Shown here one piece after another: positions 8,533 through 17,664 of a DNA stretch of 64,000 nt. The position numbers and the translations under genes are program-made. A model generated the notes under the pieces. The model saw nothing but the letters and a program-made list of their open reading frames with translations. It was not told the DNA's origin and did not search any database. Position 1 is the first letter of the stretch. Every line of letters begins with the position of its first letter. The stretch is from CAVTWD01 sp963738325. GTDB taxonomy: Bacteria; Actinomycetota; Acidimicrobiia; Acidimicrobiales; Ilumatobacteraceae. The DNA lies in assembly GCA_963738325.1 (NCBI GenBank), contig CAVTWD010000008.1, positions 62,001-126,000 of the forward strand. The letters run 5' to 3'.

Positions 8533-9291
8533 GTGCAGTCGCTCAAGACCATCTGGCAGAACGGGGCCACCGCCCTCGGCGCCTGGATGCAACTGCGCGA
8601 ACCGCTGCTCGCCGAAGTGGCCGCGGCCGCGGGCTACGACTACGTGTGCGTCGACCTCCAACACGGCTTGTCCGACCTCGACGGCATGGTGGCCACGCTC
8701 CACGCGCTGGCCCGCACGGCCACCGTGCCGCTCGTCAGGGTCACCTGGAACGAACCGGGTCTGATCGGGCGCGCCCTCGACGCCGGTGCGCTCGGCGTGA
8801 TCGTCCCGCTGGTCAACTCCCCCGAGGAGGCGCAGCGGGCCGTCGAGGCGTGCCGGTACCCGCCGGTCGGGATCCGCAGCTACGGGCCGCTCGGTGCGGG
8901 CGCCCGCTTCGGTCTGGGCTACGCGGGCGCGGCCAACGACCACGTGGCCTGCATCCCCATGATCGAGACCCGCACCGCCGTCGAAGCGCTCGACGAGATC
9001 CTCTCGGTGCCGGGCATCGACGCCGTCTACGTCGGTCCGGCCGATCTCTCCGTCACCTATGGCCTCCCACCCGCCACCGACCATCCCGGCGACCCGTTCC
9101 AGGCCGCGCTCAGCACCGTCGTGGAGGGTTGCCGCCGTCACGGCGTGGTAGCCGGGGTCCACGCCAGCGCGGCGCTGGCCGCCGCCCGCCACCAGGCGGG
9201 GTTCCGCATGATCACCGTGGGGTTCGACGCCCTCCCGGCGATGCAGGCGCTGCGCAACGACGTGCGCACGGCGCGAGAAGCCATCGCCTAG
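8533..9291 (+). CDS. hpaI: HpcH/HpaI-type class II aldolase
   Basis: A 252-residue metal-dependent aldolase of the HpaI/citrate-lyase-beta family, which cleaves 4-hydroxy-2-oxo acids to pyruvate and an aldehyde. The family core is visible: YDYVCVDLQHGL, VRVTWNEPGLIGRALDAGALG (catalytic Arg, metal-loop), PMIETRTAVEALDEI (metal Glu) and VYVGPADLSVTYG (metal Asp). GTG 8533 is the only start consistent with the family N-terminus, 9 nt after the RidA stop. With the hydratase at 11807-12595 it gives the last two steps of a homoprotocatechuate-like meta pathway. The symbol denotes family membership; the substrate is not proven. Confidence 0.85.
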   Translation: MQSLKTIWQNGATALGAWMQLREPLLAEVAAAAGYDYVCVDLQHGLSDLDGMVATLHALARTATVPLVRVTWNEPGLIGRALDAGALGVIVPLVNSPEEAQRAVEACRYPPVGIRSYGPLGAGARFGLGYAGAANDHVACIPMIETRTAVEALDEILSVPGIDAVYVGPADLSVTYGLPPATDHPGDPFQAALSTVVEGCRRHGVVAGVHASAALAAARHQAGFRMITVGFDALPAMQALRNDVRTAREAIA

Positions 9292-9561
9292 GGCCGTGAC
9301 CGGTGACTGAGGCCCGGTCCGCCGAGCCAGGGTTGGTGCCGGCAAGGCGCGACGAGGAAGCAATAGTCGCAGCACTATTGCGACGAGGCGCAACGCAGTC
9401 GGCACTGGCCGGCGCAACCGGGCGAACGTTGCCGGTCACGGCATTAGCGGGAGGGGGGCGGGCCCCCCTCCCGGCCTCCCCCCAGCGCGGCCGTCGTGGC
9501 AGTGAACCTGTCGGGCGGGCCAAGCCCGCCCTCGTGCGACCACGCTGGTGCGGTGGCGAGC
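9292..9561. other. Intergenic region with two hairpins
   Basis: No gene is supported here. A perfect 8-bp inverted repeat (GCAATAGT, 6-nt loop, ACTATTGC) lies at 9360-9381. A very strong G/C hairpin (11-bp arms, GGGAGGGGGGC and its complement) lies at 9449-9472. The second could end transcription of the upstream operon, although no T tract follows. The region separates the aldolase operon from the protein of unknown function at 9562. Confidence 0.5.
9449..9472 (+). terminator. GC hairpin, possible terminator after HpaI gene
   Basis: Arms of 11 nt are perfectly complementary with only 2 nt between them, so 4-6 nt would actually loop out. It sits 158 nt past the aldolase stop, and no U-rich tail is seen. 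Confidence 0.35.
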
Positions 9562-11172
9562 GTGACGAACATCAACGAGGTCCTGGACGGACATGTGGGC
9601 TTGGAAGTGGAGTGCGTTGATCGTCTCTATCTGAACGCCTACGTCCAGAAGCTGCAGGTCGGGCCGCAAGTGCGTCGGTTCCTGGAGGACCACCTGGGCA
9701 ACAGGATCGCCTCGCCTGCCCTGTTGGAGAAGATCGGGAACCGGTTCCGTCGCGACGTGTCGGCGTTCGCTTCGGCCAACGACATCCCGGTCTTGAAACT
9801 GAAGAAGCCCGACCGGTCTCGTTGGGATGACCGCAAGCTCGACCATGTCCGCCCTCATTTCGATCGGGCTGAACGCGACGGCCGGTTCGGCGTGGTCGCC
9901 ATCGTGTCGGCCCAAGAGTTCCAGTGGGTCTACAGCGCTGCTCGCCGCACCGGCGGGGGCGGCGGCGTGTACTTCGAGTTCGCCAAGACCGAGCGCCGCG
10001 TCGGGAGCTACTACTTCTACGTGCTCGATCCCGACTTCGGGCCCGGCTTCATCAAGATCTGCACCTACTTCCCCTATCCGGCAAAGGTGTGGGTCAACGG
10101 CCACGAGTGGGCCAAACGCCAAGCCAAACGGGACGGTGTCACGTTCACGGCGCTGGCCAACGGCTTCGCTACCTGCGCGCAGCCGACGGCGCTGCAAACC
10201 ATCTGCGACCGGTTCGGCCCTGACGACGTCCAGTCGTTCTTCGACCGCTGGATCACCCACATCCCCACGCCCTTCACCACCGCTGACCGGGCTGCGGGCT
10301 ACTGGTGGGAGCTGTCCATGCGCCAGGTCGAGGTGAGCCGCACGCTGGTGTTCGACGATCCTCGCCGAGCACGTGGCTTCTTCGAGTCCCTGGTCGCCGA
10401 CAACATCGGCATCGGCCGACCCCACGAGATGGCCGCCGTGTTCGCCCGCCAGGTCCGCAAGACCACCAAAGAGCCCTTCGCCACCCGAGTGTTCTGCCCG
10501 GGCACCGAGGTGAAGATCGACTTTCGCTACAAGCACTCCCGGATCAAGCAGTACTTGAAGGAGGGAAGAGCCCTTCGCATCGAGACCGTCATCAACAAGC
10601 CGTCCGACATCGGGATCCTCGCCCGGCTCGAGCATCTGCCCGAACTCATCGCCAAGGCGAGCGCGGTCAACCGTCGTCTGCTTATGATCGAACGTGCCGG
10701 TCAGGGCTGTGCCATCGGCTCTGCGCTCTTCGAGCGCATCCACCAGCCCTACATACGGGAGGGCCAACGAACCGGAGCCCTGCGCTTCGGAGACCCACGC
10801 GCCATGGCCCTGACCGGCGCCCTCTGCGTGTTCGTCCACGCCGTCGCCGGCTTCACCAACAAGAGCCTTCGCGGGCTGGTCGCCGGACTCCTCGGAACGG
10901 ACTACACCCGATCGCAGATGACCTACGACCTGCGCCGCCTCCGCCTGCACGGGCTCATCCAACGCATCCCCCACACCAACACCTACACCCTCACCAACGA
11001 CGGCATCCGAGTCGCCGTCTTCTACAACAAGGTCCACGACCGCGTCCTCAGACCACTCGTCGCCGCTGGCCACCAGCCACCCGCACCACCCCAGCTTCGC
11101 CGCGCCCTGACCACCATCGACCGAGTCATCACCGACTACGTCGACCACGCGCGCCTCACCCCCGCCGCATGA
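9562..11172 (+). CDS. Large conserved-looking protein of unknown function, C-terminal winged helix
   Basis: A 536-residue protein starting at GTG 9562 (TNINEVLDGHVGLEVECVDR); an earlier start at 9496 adds a low-complexity leader. From memory, similar proteins occur, often in several copies, in actinobacterial genomes without a known function. Recognisable pieces are GPGFIKICTYFPYPAKVW, WVNGHEWAKRQ, YWWELSMRQVEVSRTLVF, YKHSRIKQYLKEGRALRIE and a C-terminal segment QMTYDLRRLRLHGLIQRI ... TYTLTNDGIRVAV that looks like a winged-helix DNA-binding domain (about residues 450-490). No signal peptide or membrane helix. It stands alone between catabolic genes, beside a gene with an internal deletion. 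It could belong to a mobile element, but no transposase motif or convincing terminal repeats were found. Confidence 0.7.
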   Translation: MTNINEVLDGHVGLEVECVDRLYLNAYVQKLQVGPQVRRFLEDHLGNRIASPALLEKIGNRFRRDVSAFASANDIPVLKLKKPDRSRWDDRKLDHVRPHFDRAERDGRFGVVAIVSAQEFQWVYSAARRTGGGGGVYFEFAKTERRVGSYYFYVLDPDFGPGFIKICTYFPYPAKVWVNGHEWAKRQAKRDGVTFTALANGFATCAQPTALQTICDRFGPDDVQSFFDRWITHIPTPFTTADRAAGYWWELSMRQVEVSRTLVFDDPRRARGFFESLVADNIGIGRPHEMAAVFARQVRKTTKEPFATRVFCPGTEVKIDFRYKHSRIKQYLKEGRALRIETVINKPSDIGILARLEHLPELIAKASAVNRRLLMIERAGQGCAIGSALFERIHQPYIREGQRTGALRFGDPRAMALTGALCVFVHAVAGFTNKSLRGLVAGLLGTDYTRSQMTYDLRRLRLHGLIQRIPHTNTYTLTNDGIRVAVFYNKVHDRVLRPLVAAGHQPPAPPQLRRALTTIDRVITDYVDHARLTPAA

Positions 11173-11238
11173 AACATGCCGACATGCTCAACGTTCTGAC
11201 CCCAGAGCACAGCTAGGGCCGGCACGACAGCGGCAGGG

Positions 11239-11795
11239 TCAGCCGTCGCGCAGCGGCCGTACGACGTCGAGCCAGCGCAGCGCCGCTTCGAGATGCTCCG
11301 CGGGCGCGCGCAAGCCGGTCGCGCCGTGATCACCCGAAGATGCGTGGCGCCGAGCTCACGGTAGGCGACGGCCTGCTCGAGCCACTTCGCCGGGTCGTCC
11401 CCGGCGCGGAGAGTGGTGACGCGTTCAACGCCGAGCGACGCCGGGTCGCGCCCTGCCTCGGCGGCGTAGCCGCGCAGCTTCGAGAGGGCGTCCGCCAGCT
11501 GGTCGCCTGGTGGGAACTGCGGCATCCAGCCGTCGGCCAAGCGGGCGATGCGCCGGAGGACGCGATCGACGATGGCACCGAAGTACGAACCCATCCAGAC
11601 CGGGATCGGTCGTCGGGAGGGGACGTCGTAGGTGTGGACCTTCTCACCGCGGAGCCGGTCCGGATGGCCGCCGGCGACGTGCTCGGCCGCCACGAGATGG
11701 TCGAACCCGGCCTCCTCGATCGCCTGGGCGTACTCCTTGTAGAAGCCCGGGTCGTCGCAGAGGTCGGGATGGCTGAAGGTGACGCCCAGTCGCAC
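11239..11795 (-). pseudogene. LLM-class (F420-type) oxidoreductase with internal deletion and frameshift
   Basis: The N-terminus (MRLGVTFSHPDLCDDPGFYKEYAQ, FDHLVAAEHVAG) and C-terminal part (RRPIPVWMGSYFGAIVDRVL, RLADGWMPQF, then ATHLRVITAR) belong to the luciferase-like family that uses F420 or FMN. Between KVHTYD and RRPIPVW about 100 residues of the barrel (TERIELVTGV... and the cofactor-binding GRLRLGVGxGW) are missing in frame, so the 185-residue product cannot fold normally. Near 11310 a further one-base shift moves the end (AEHLEAALRWLDVVRPLRDG) into another frame, ending at TGA 11239. Its start lies 11 nt beyond the stop of the hydratase gene on the same strand. Confidence 0.75.
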
Positions 11796-11806
11796 GCTGT
11801 GCCCCT

Positions 11807-12595
11807 TCAGACCGCGGAGAACGTGACTTCGCCGAGCGTGTCGAACAGGGCGACCACGGTGTCGCCCGCCTGGAACGGGATCGCCTTGATGAACGAGCCC
11901 GACAGGATCACGTGCCCGGCCTCAGGCGTCACGCCGTAGTGGTGGAGCATGTTGGCGAGCCACGCCACGGCGTTGATGGGATTGCCCATGACGGCGGAGG
12001 CGACACCGCTCTCCTCGACGCTCCCGTTGATGGCCAGGCTGGCGCCGATGCGACGGATGTCGACGTCCGTCAACCGCATCGGCCGGCCACCGAGCACGAC
12101 CAGGCCGCACGCGGCGGCGTCGGCGATGCTGTCGACGAGGGGCCTCGGGCCGCGGCCGCGCTGGCGGTTGTCGACGATCTCGATGCAAGGGAGCACGAAG
12201 TCGGTGGCGCGGATCACGTCGGCGGCGGTGACTCCGGGGCCGACGAGGGGCCCGCGCAGCACGAAGGCGAGCTCCACCTCCACGAGGGGGCGGTTCATGC
12301 GAGCCCGCTCGACGGTGCTGCCTTCGAGGATGAACCAGTCGTCGAACATCGTGCCGTAGTCGGGTTCGGTGGCCCCCGTGAGTGATCGCATCGCCTTCGA
12401 GGTGAGGCCGATCTTATGCCCCTTGACGATCCTCCCGGCCTTCACCTTGAGGTCGGTGACGGCCGTCGAGATGCGGTAGGCGTCCTCGACGTCGGCCTCG
12501 GGATAGGTCTCGGAGATCGGCGTGATCGGCACGTTGTCGAGCTCGGCGCGGTACAGCGCCGAAGCCGCCTCGGCGACCTGGGCGTCGGTCAACAT
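11807..12595 (-). CDS. hpaH: 2-oxo-hepta-3-ene-1,7-dioate hydratase-type enzyme (HpaH/MhpD family)
   Basis: A 262-residue hydratase of the FAH-like MhpD/HpaH/DmpE family, which adds water to 2-oxo-4-enoates produced in meta-cleavage pathways. Diagnostic segments are VKGHKIGLTSKAM, the metal-binding VEVELAFVLRGPL (E-x-E), ATDFVLPCIEIVDNR and NPINAVAWLANMLHHYG. ATG 12595 gives the family's usual length (about 265). Product and substrate fit the HpaI-type aldolase at 8533, although that gene is on the opposite strand about 2.5 kb away. The LLM remnant lies immediately downstream. Confidence 0.88.
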   Translation of the reverse strand: MLTDAQVAEAASALYRAELDNVPITPISETYPEADVEDAYRISTAVTDLKVKAGRIVKGHKIGLTSKAMRSLTGATEPDYGTMFDDWFILEGSTVERARMNRPLVEVELAFVLRGPLVGPGVTAADVIRATDFVLPCIEIVDNRQRGRGPRPLVDSIADAAACGLVVLGGRPMRLTDVDIRRIGASLAINGSVEESGVASAVMGNPINAVAWLANMLHHYGVTPEAGHVILSGSFIKAIPFQAGDTVVALFDTLGEVTFSAV

Positions 12596-12699
12596 CGGGC
12601 CTCCCTCGTCGAAGGCTCGGGACGGTACCAGGGAGCGCGGTGACGCGGGCCTGGCAGAGTCGCCGCCGGGGTGGCGATCGTGCAGGAGCACAAGGCTGT

Positions 12700-13257
12700 G
12701 GTCTGGCCGCGCTCACGTGGCCGCAGGAACACGCAGCCGAGCTCGGCGCCGACGCGTCGCGCACCTACCTCTGCAGCGCGTCGGCCGGAGGCCACCTGGC
12801 CGCGCTCGCCGCGCTCACGGCTCCGGCCGGTGCGGTGCAGGGCGTCGTCTGCTGGTACCCGATCACCGATCTCCTCGCCCTCGACCTGACCAGCACCGAC
12901 AGCTTGGAGGCGATGCTGCTCGGTGGCCCGATCGGGGAGCATCTCGATCTCGCCCGCGCGGCGAGCCCGGCCGCCCACGCCCACCCCGGCGCCCCACCCT
13001 TCCTGCTGCAGCACGGCGAGGCCGACACGTGGGTGCCCGTCGGGCAGAGCATCCGCCTCGCCGAGCGCCTCCGGACCGTGGGAGGCCGCGTCACCCTCGA
13101 CATCATCCCCGGTGCTGACCACTTCTTCGGGGGCGCCTCCGACGTCGAGGCGATCTTCGAGCGGGCCGTCGACTTCCTGCTCACCCTCGATCGGGTTCGC
13201 GAGCCAGGTCAGTCCCCGATCGTGAACTGGTCGAGGTCGACACCGCAGACCAGCTAA
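12700..13257 (+). pseudogene. Alpha/beta-hydrolase (BD-FAE/esterase type), N-terminus lost
   Basis: The homologous part begins near base 12700 (WPQEHAAELGADASRTY) and contains the nucleophile elbow CSASAGGHLA, the acid residue in HGEADTWVP and the His in PGADHFF. The N-terminal oxyanion segment (HGG-type, about 100 residues) is missing. Upstream, only about 100 nt separate this from the divergent hydratase start, and no family sequence is found there, so a deletion has removed the 5' end and promoter. The elbow has Cys in place of the usual first Gly. The stop overlaps the stop of the convergent MBL gene by two bases. Confidence 0.7.
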
Positions 13258-14348
13258 CCGTCGAAGTGCGGCCGCACCCGTGCCTCCCAACCGGCCTCGT
13301 CGATCTCGGCGTCGCCGGGCACCACGTGGGAGAGCACCAAGGTGGGGACACCGGCCCGCGTGGCGATGTCGCCCACTTGGTCGGCCGAGGAATGGGAGCT
13401 GGCGAGGTGGTTGCGGATCGCTTCGTAGTTCGGCAACCCGGTCAACCGGTAGGTCAGGCCGTCCACGTCGATCACCTCGTGAACCAGCAGATCCGCGCCC
13501 GTGGCCAGGCGCGCCACGTTCTCGCAGCGGCCGGTGTCGCCGGAGAAGACGACCGAGCCGGCCGGGGTGTCGAACCGGAAGCCGAAGGCGGGGAAGACCG
13601 GGGCGTGCTGCACGAGCACCGCGCTCACCTGCACCCCGTGGTCGTCCTCCGGGTAGATGACGACGGGGTCCATCGGTGGCGCCGCGGCCCGCGGGGAAGA
13701 AGCGTCACCGACCACACCGAGATCGATGTCCGGCGTGTAGCCGTCTCGACACGTGCCGATCTCGCGCACCCTCACGGCGTCCACCAGGTTGCTGCGCCCC
13801 TCGTCGGCGATGCGGACGTTGATGTTGTAGGCGAAGGCCCGCAGGAGGTGCTCGGTCGTCGCCCGGAGACCGGGCGTGGGTTCGTCGGCGAAGGCGAGGG
13901 GCCGAACCGCGCCGGCAGGAAAGTTCGGGATGGGCGATCCCGCCGGCGACGGCCCGAAGACCTGCACCGGGTGATTGGGCCAGCTGCCGACGAAGAGGTT
14001 GGCCAGATCCATGATGTGATCGGCGTGAAGGTGGGTGACGAACACAGCTCGCAGGATCGGGCGCCGGCGGTCGTAGTTCGGGTTGACCGTCAGCCCAGCC
14101 CGCCACAGTTGGCGGTGCACCCCCTCCCCGCAGTCGACGAGATAGACGGCGTCGCCGACCACGACGGCGTTGGCAATGCCTGATCGTGTGCTCTTGGGGT
14201 TGGAGCCACCGGCCGTCCCGAGCAAGACGAGGCGGCAGGCGGCGTCGCTCTGGCGAGGAGGACGGCGCGCCCGCAGCACGCCCCGCCAGTCAGCGCGATC
14301 GATGGGCGGGGCCGCTACCGCCTTGAGCGCGTCGGATGCCTGGCACAC
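13254..14348 (-). CDS. MBL-fold metallo-hydrolase (RNase Z/arylsulfatase-like)
   Basis: A 364-residue metallo-beta-lactamase-fold protein. The metal motif THLHADHIMDLANLF lies near residue 105, with LVDCGEGVHRQLWRAG before it and VVFSGDTGRCENVARLATGADLLVHE towards the C-terminus, then a final His in LSHVVPG. The layout and length resemble the RNase Z/arylsulfatase branch, which hydrolyses phosphodiesters or sulfate esters; it is not assigned to tRNA processing because the exosite arm is not recognisable. The first 30 residues are low-complexity and the true start may be further in. Divergent from the PEP-utilising enzyme gene. Confidence 0.78.
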   Translation of the reverse strand: MCQASDALKAVAAPPIDRADWRGVLRARRPPRQSDAACRLVLLGTAGGSNPKSTRSGIANAVVVGDAVYLVDCGEGVHRQLWRAGLTVNPNYDRRRPILRAVFVTHLHADHIMDLANLFVGSWPNHPVQVFGPSPAGSPIPNFPAGAVRPLAFADEPTPGLRATTEHLLRAFAYNINVRIADEGRSNLVDAVRVREIGTCRDGYTPDIDLGVVGDASSPRAAAPPMDPVVIYPEDDHGVQVSAVLVQHAPVFPAFGFRFDTPAGSVVFSGDTGRCENVARLATGADLLVHEVIDVDGLTYRLTGLPNYEAIRNHLASSHSSADQVGDIATRAGVPTLVLSHVVPGDAEIDEAGWEARVRPHFDG

Positions 14349-14499
14349 AGCCTCGTCACGCTACTGGCCGTGCCCGCCGGGGATGCGCTCGCCGTCCGGC
14401 GGTTGGGCATGGTGCCCATCGGGCGATCGCAGGACACTTGATAAGGTTTCCGGCCGGGCGCTCGCCAGGCGGGTTGGTCAGTTCACCAGGGGGTTCGAG

Positions 14500-16154
14500 G
14501 TGGTTTCGACGACCGAAGAGATCGTCTTTCCGGGTCCGGACGAGGTCGAGGGATTCTGGGCGCTCGACAAGATGCACGCGCCGCGACCGGTCACGCCGCT
14601 CTCGTTCGACGTGATCGTGCGGACGCTGGCCGAGGGCTTCACGGCCGCACAGGCCGAGTACGACTGTCCGATCATGGTGAGCACCAACGAGGTGAACCAC
14701 TACTTCTACGTCGCCTTCCATCCGATCCCGGACGAGGACGTCATCAAGGATCGGATGACCCGCTACCACGACAAGCTGGCCGAGAAGGTCCCCGGCATCG
14801 GGCGCACCTGGGAGGAGAAGTGGAAGCCCGAGGTCATCGCCACCAACGTGCCCAGCAAGACCGAGGACTACAGCGGGCTGAGTGACGAGCAGTTGGTGGC
14901 CAAGCTCGACGAGCTCACCGACCGCATGCGCCACCAGTGGTGGATCCACGGGCACATCAACTTCGTGTTGCTGTCGAGCAGCGCGTTCTGCGACCTCTAC
15001 GACAAGCTCATGGAGCCGGAGGAGTCGACCGAGTCGTACCAGACGCTCCAGGGCTTCCACACCCGATCGGTGGATGTCCAACGCGGGCTGTGGCACCTCA
15101 GCCGGCTCGCCAAGAACAGCCCGACCCTGCGAGAGCTGTTCCAGACGAAGGACCCCAAGCACGTCGTCGCCGCGCTCGACCAGACCGAAGGAGGCCGCAA
15201 CTTCCGCCGTGAGCTCGACGAGTTCCTGTTCGAATTCGGCTGGCGCAGCGATGCCGTCTACGACCTGGCCGACGTGCCGTGGCGCGAGGATCCGTCGATC
15301 CCCCTCGGCAGTGTGGCCGGGCTCATGGAGGTCGACGACAGCCAGGATCCCGAGCTCTTGTACCAGGAGCGGGTGGCGCGGCGCGAGGAGCTACTGGCCA
15401 AGGCGAGGGCCAAGCTGGCCGACGACCCCGAGACCCTGAAGAAGTTCGTCGAGCTCTACGGGCCTGCGGTGTACAGCTTCCCGCTCACCGAGGACCACGC
15501 CTTCTGGATCGACCAACTCGCGGTCAGCGTGTTCCGGCGTTTCGCGCTGACCGTCGGCGAGCGGCTCGTGGCGAAGGGCGTCGTCGACGCGCCCGACGAC
15601 GTCTTCTACCTCTACCGCGACGAGGTCGTCGACGCGCTGCGCAACGCCGGCGACCGGCGGGCCGTGGTCGCCGAGCGCCGCGCCAGCATGGAACGGGCGA
15701 GCCGGGTGATCCCGCCTCCTGCCCTCGGCAACCCGCCCCCTCCCCCGACACGCCGGACCCCTTCATGGACGCGCTCGTCTTCCGGCTGCTCGGCATGGTG
15801 CCGCCCGAGGAGAACCTCGACCCCAACGTGCTGCGCGGTGTCTCGGGGGCGCCGGGCGTCTACACGGGCACGGCGCGGGTGGTGCGCTCGCTGGCCGAAG
15901 CCGTGGACCTCGCGGAGGGAGAGGTCATGGTCTGCGAGATGACGTTGCCGCCGTGGGTGCCACTCTTCTCGATCGCCGGCGCGGTCGTGGCCGACGTGGG
16001 CGGCGTGCTCTCCCACTGCGCCATCGTCGCTCGCGAGTTCGACCTGCCAGCCGTCGTCGGCTCACAGGTCGGGACGGCGGTGATCAAGAGCGGCCAGACC
16101 ATCACCGTCGACGGCACCAAGGGCGTCGTCTACTTGGACGGCCGCGCCGCGTAG
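14500..16154 (+). CDS. PEP-utilising enzyme with mobile phosphohistidine domain (one frameshift)
   Basis: About 551 residues starting at GTG 14500 after an AGGGGG-type ribosome site. The long N-terminal part (FWALDKMHAPRPVTPLSFD, DVQRGLWHLSRLA, TEDHAFWIDQLAVSVFRR) resembles the linker region of PEP-synthase-like and rifampin-phosphotransferase proteins. The C-terminal domain is the PEP-utilising mobile domain with the phosphorylated His in GGVLSHCAIVAREFDLPAVVG. No ATP-grasp/PEP-pyruvate-binding domain is encoded in or beside the gene, so a partner subunit must lie elsewhere, as in two-subunit phenylphosphate synthases; that comparison is inference. A one-base indel in a C-rich run near 15727 splits the reading frame. 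Confidence 0.78.
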
Positions 16155-16371
16155 AGAGATGCGCCGGGCTGGTCTGAGCCCGCGCTCCGACCTGCAGGGT
16201 TGTCCGAGCGAAGCGAGTCGGCGGCGCCTGTCCGTCCTCCGGCCTGGGGATTGTCCGAGCGAAGCGAGTCGGCGACGCCTGGCCGTCCTCCGGCCTGGGG
16301 ATTGTCCGAGCGAAGCGAGTCGGCGGCGCCGAGCCGCCGCATGTCACGGCGAAGAGCCGCCGCATGTCACG
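16155..16371. repeat. Tandem 51-bp repeats plus 18-bp direct repeat
   Basis: Intergenic block between convergent genes. A 51-bp unit starts at 16200, 16251 and 16302 (two full copies and half of a third). Each begins TTGTCCGAGCGAAGCGAGTC. It is followed by an 18-bp direct repeat GAGCCGCCGCATGTCACG at 16331-16348 and 16354-16371 (period 23). The GAGCGAAGCGA core recurs at 25644-25654. Short ORFs across the block (SERSESA-type translations) are considered non-coding. This is a tandem repeat and not a CRISPR array. Confidence 0.85.
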
Positions 16372-17527
16372 TCACCCCCAGAGGCGCTTGCTCGCCAGCG
16401 CGGCGCCTTCGGCCAAGGCCCGGAACTTCGGCCACACCACGGTCGGGTGCACCTCGGGCGAGTAGGTGGCGCGTGACGAGAACCCACAGTCCGCGCCGGC
16501 GATGACGTTCTCGCGCCCGACGAGGCCGGCGTACTTGACGATGTAGTCGGCGATCAGCTCCGGGTGCTCCACGTAGTTGGTGGCATGGCCGATGAGCCCG
16601 GGGATCAGGATCTTGCCGTCGGGCAGCCCGATGTCCTCCCAGATGCGCCACTCGTGGTAGTGGCGGGGGTTCGCCACCTCGAAGCTGTGGGCTCCCGCGT
16701 GGATGGCGAGCATGAACGGGACGGCGGTGGCGAGCGGGATGTCGTTCATGCCGCGGCCCATGGTTGAGCCCGTAGCAGGTGTGGTGGCGGATCTTGTCCA
16801 TCGGGATGTCGCGCAGCGCATGGTTGAGCGCCTCGACGTGGGCCCAGGCCAGCTTCTCCCGGTCGGCAGGCTCCATGCTCGGGTCGCTCAGCACGTCGAT
16901 GAGGAAGGGATCGTCGACCTGGAGGATGAAGCCGGCATCGACGATGGCCATGTACTCCTCCCGCATGGCCTCGGCCACGGCCGCCAGGTACTCCTCGTGC
17001 GAGGGGTAGTACTCGTTGCGCCCGAACCCACTCGGGCCGGTCGAGGGCATGAACACGTCGGCGACGTCGAACGGCGCCACGGCCGCCTTGAGATTGTCGA
17101 TGTCGATCTGCAGCAGTCGCTGGCCGACGTAGCTGATGGGTCCCTTGCAGATGATGCGCCGCAGCGGTGACACAGTCGACGCGTACTTCTTGAAGTAGTC
17201 GGCGTAGTATTCCGGGAAGTCGTCGACCTCGGCCTGCCACGAAGGGGCCATGCGGGAGTCCCCGGTGTCGACCTCGAATCCGCCGAGGCGGTCCTTCACG
17301 TAGCCGAGGAAGCTCACCTTGCTCATCTCGCCATCGGTGGCGATGTCGATGCCGGCCTCGACCTGCTGGCGCACCCGCTCGGCGACCGCGTCGCGGACCT
17401 GGCGATCGAACAGGTCGGCGTCGTAGGGCCGCCCGTTCTCCTTCTCCTTCATCGTGTCGAGCAGCTCGGTGGGCCGGGCCAGGCTGCCCACATGGGTCGT
17501 CAGGATGCGTTCGGTGCTTCGCTTCAT
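16372..17527 (-). CDS. MetE C-terminal-like (cobalamin-independent methionine synthase family) protein, one frameshift
   Basis: About 385 residues of the UROD/MetE-like barrel. Starting at 17527, it shows ILTTHVGSLARP, VEAGIDIATDGEMSKVSF, CKGPISYVGQ, GFILQVDDPFL and HHTCYGLNHG (zinc-ligand region), then, after a one-base indel near 16765, MNDIPLATAVPFML, HATNYVEHPELI and ENVIAGADCGFSS (the zinc Cys). This single-domain branch is often found in degradation clusters and may transfer methyl or other groups or act as an epoxyalkane:CoM-like enzyme; methionine synthesis is not implied. The 3' end abuts the repeat block. Convergent with the PEP-utilising enzyme gene. Confidence 0.8.
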
Positions 17528-17599
17528 GGCGTCTCCGACGGTGTGCGAGCGGCTGGGCGGACCGTAGTCAACGAAGCGGCCACGTCTCTCTTCGTCCGC

Positions 17600-17660
17600 T
17601 CACCCGTTGACGCCGGTGATGTACGTCCAGCAGGCCTGGAACGTCGGGCGGCCGTGGAAG
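17600..17660 (-). pseudogene. C-terminal remnant of an unidentified minus-strand gene
   Basis: About 20 codons (VLFHGRPTFQACWTYITGVN) end at a TGA at 17602-17600. The composition looks like a genuine protein C-terminus, but the family is not recognised. It abuts a plus-strand SDR remnant, as if one deletion removed the 5' parts of two divergent genes. Confidence 0.35.
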
Positions 17661-17664
17661 AGCA

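Noticed and set aside
9436..11148. A 570-codon minus-strand ORF antisense to the unknown protein
   Set aside because: It is open only because of codon bias; Val/Gly/Asp-rich composition and no homology-like pattern, while the plus strand has clear protein features.
9292..11239. Terminal inverted repeats and target duplication around the orphan gene
   Set aside because: Only short matches such as GTGCCGGC were found on the two sides, too short to support element ends.
16200..16371. Possible CRISPR array
   Set aside because: The spacing sequence is itself repeated, there are only about 2.5 units, and no cas gene is present.
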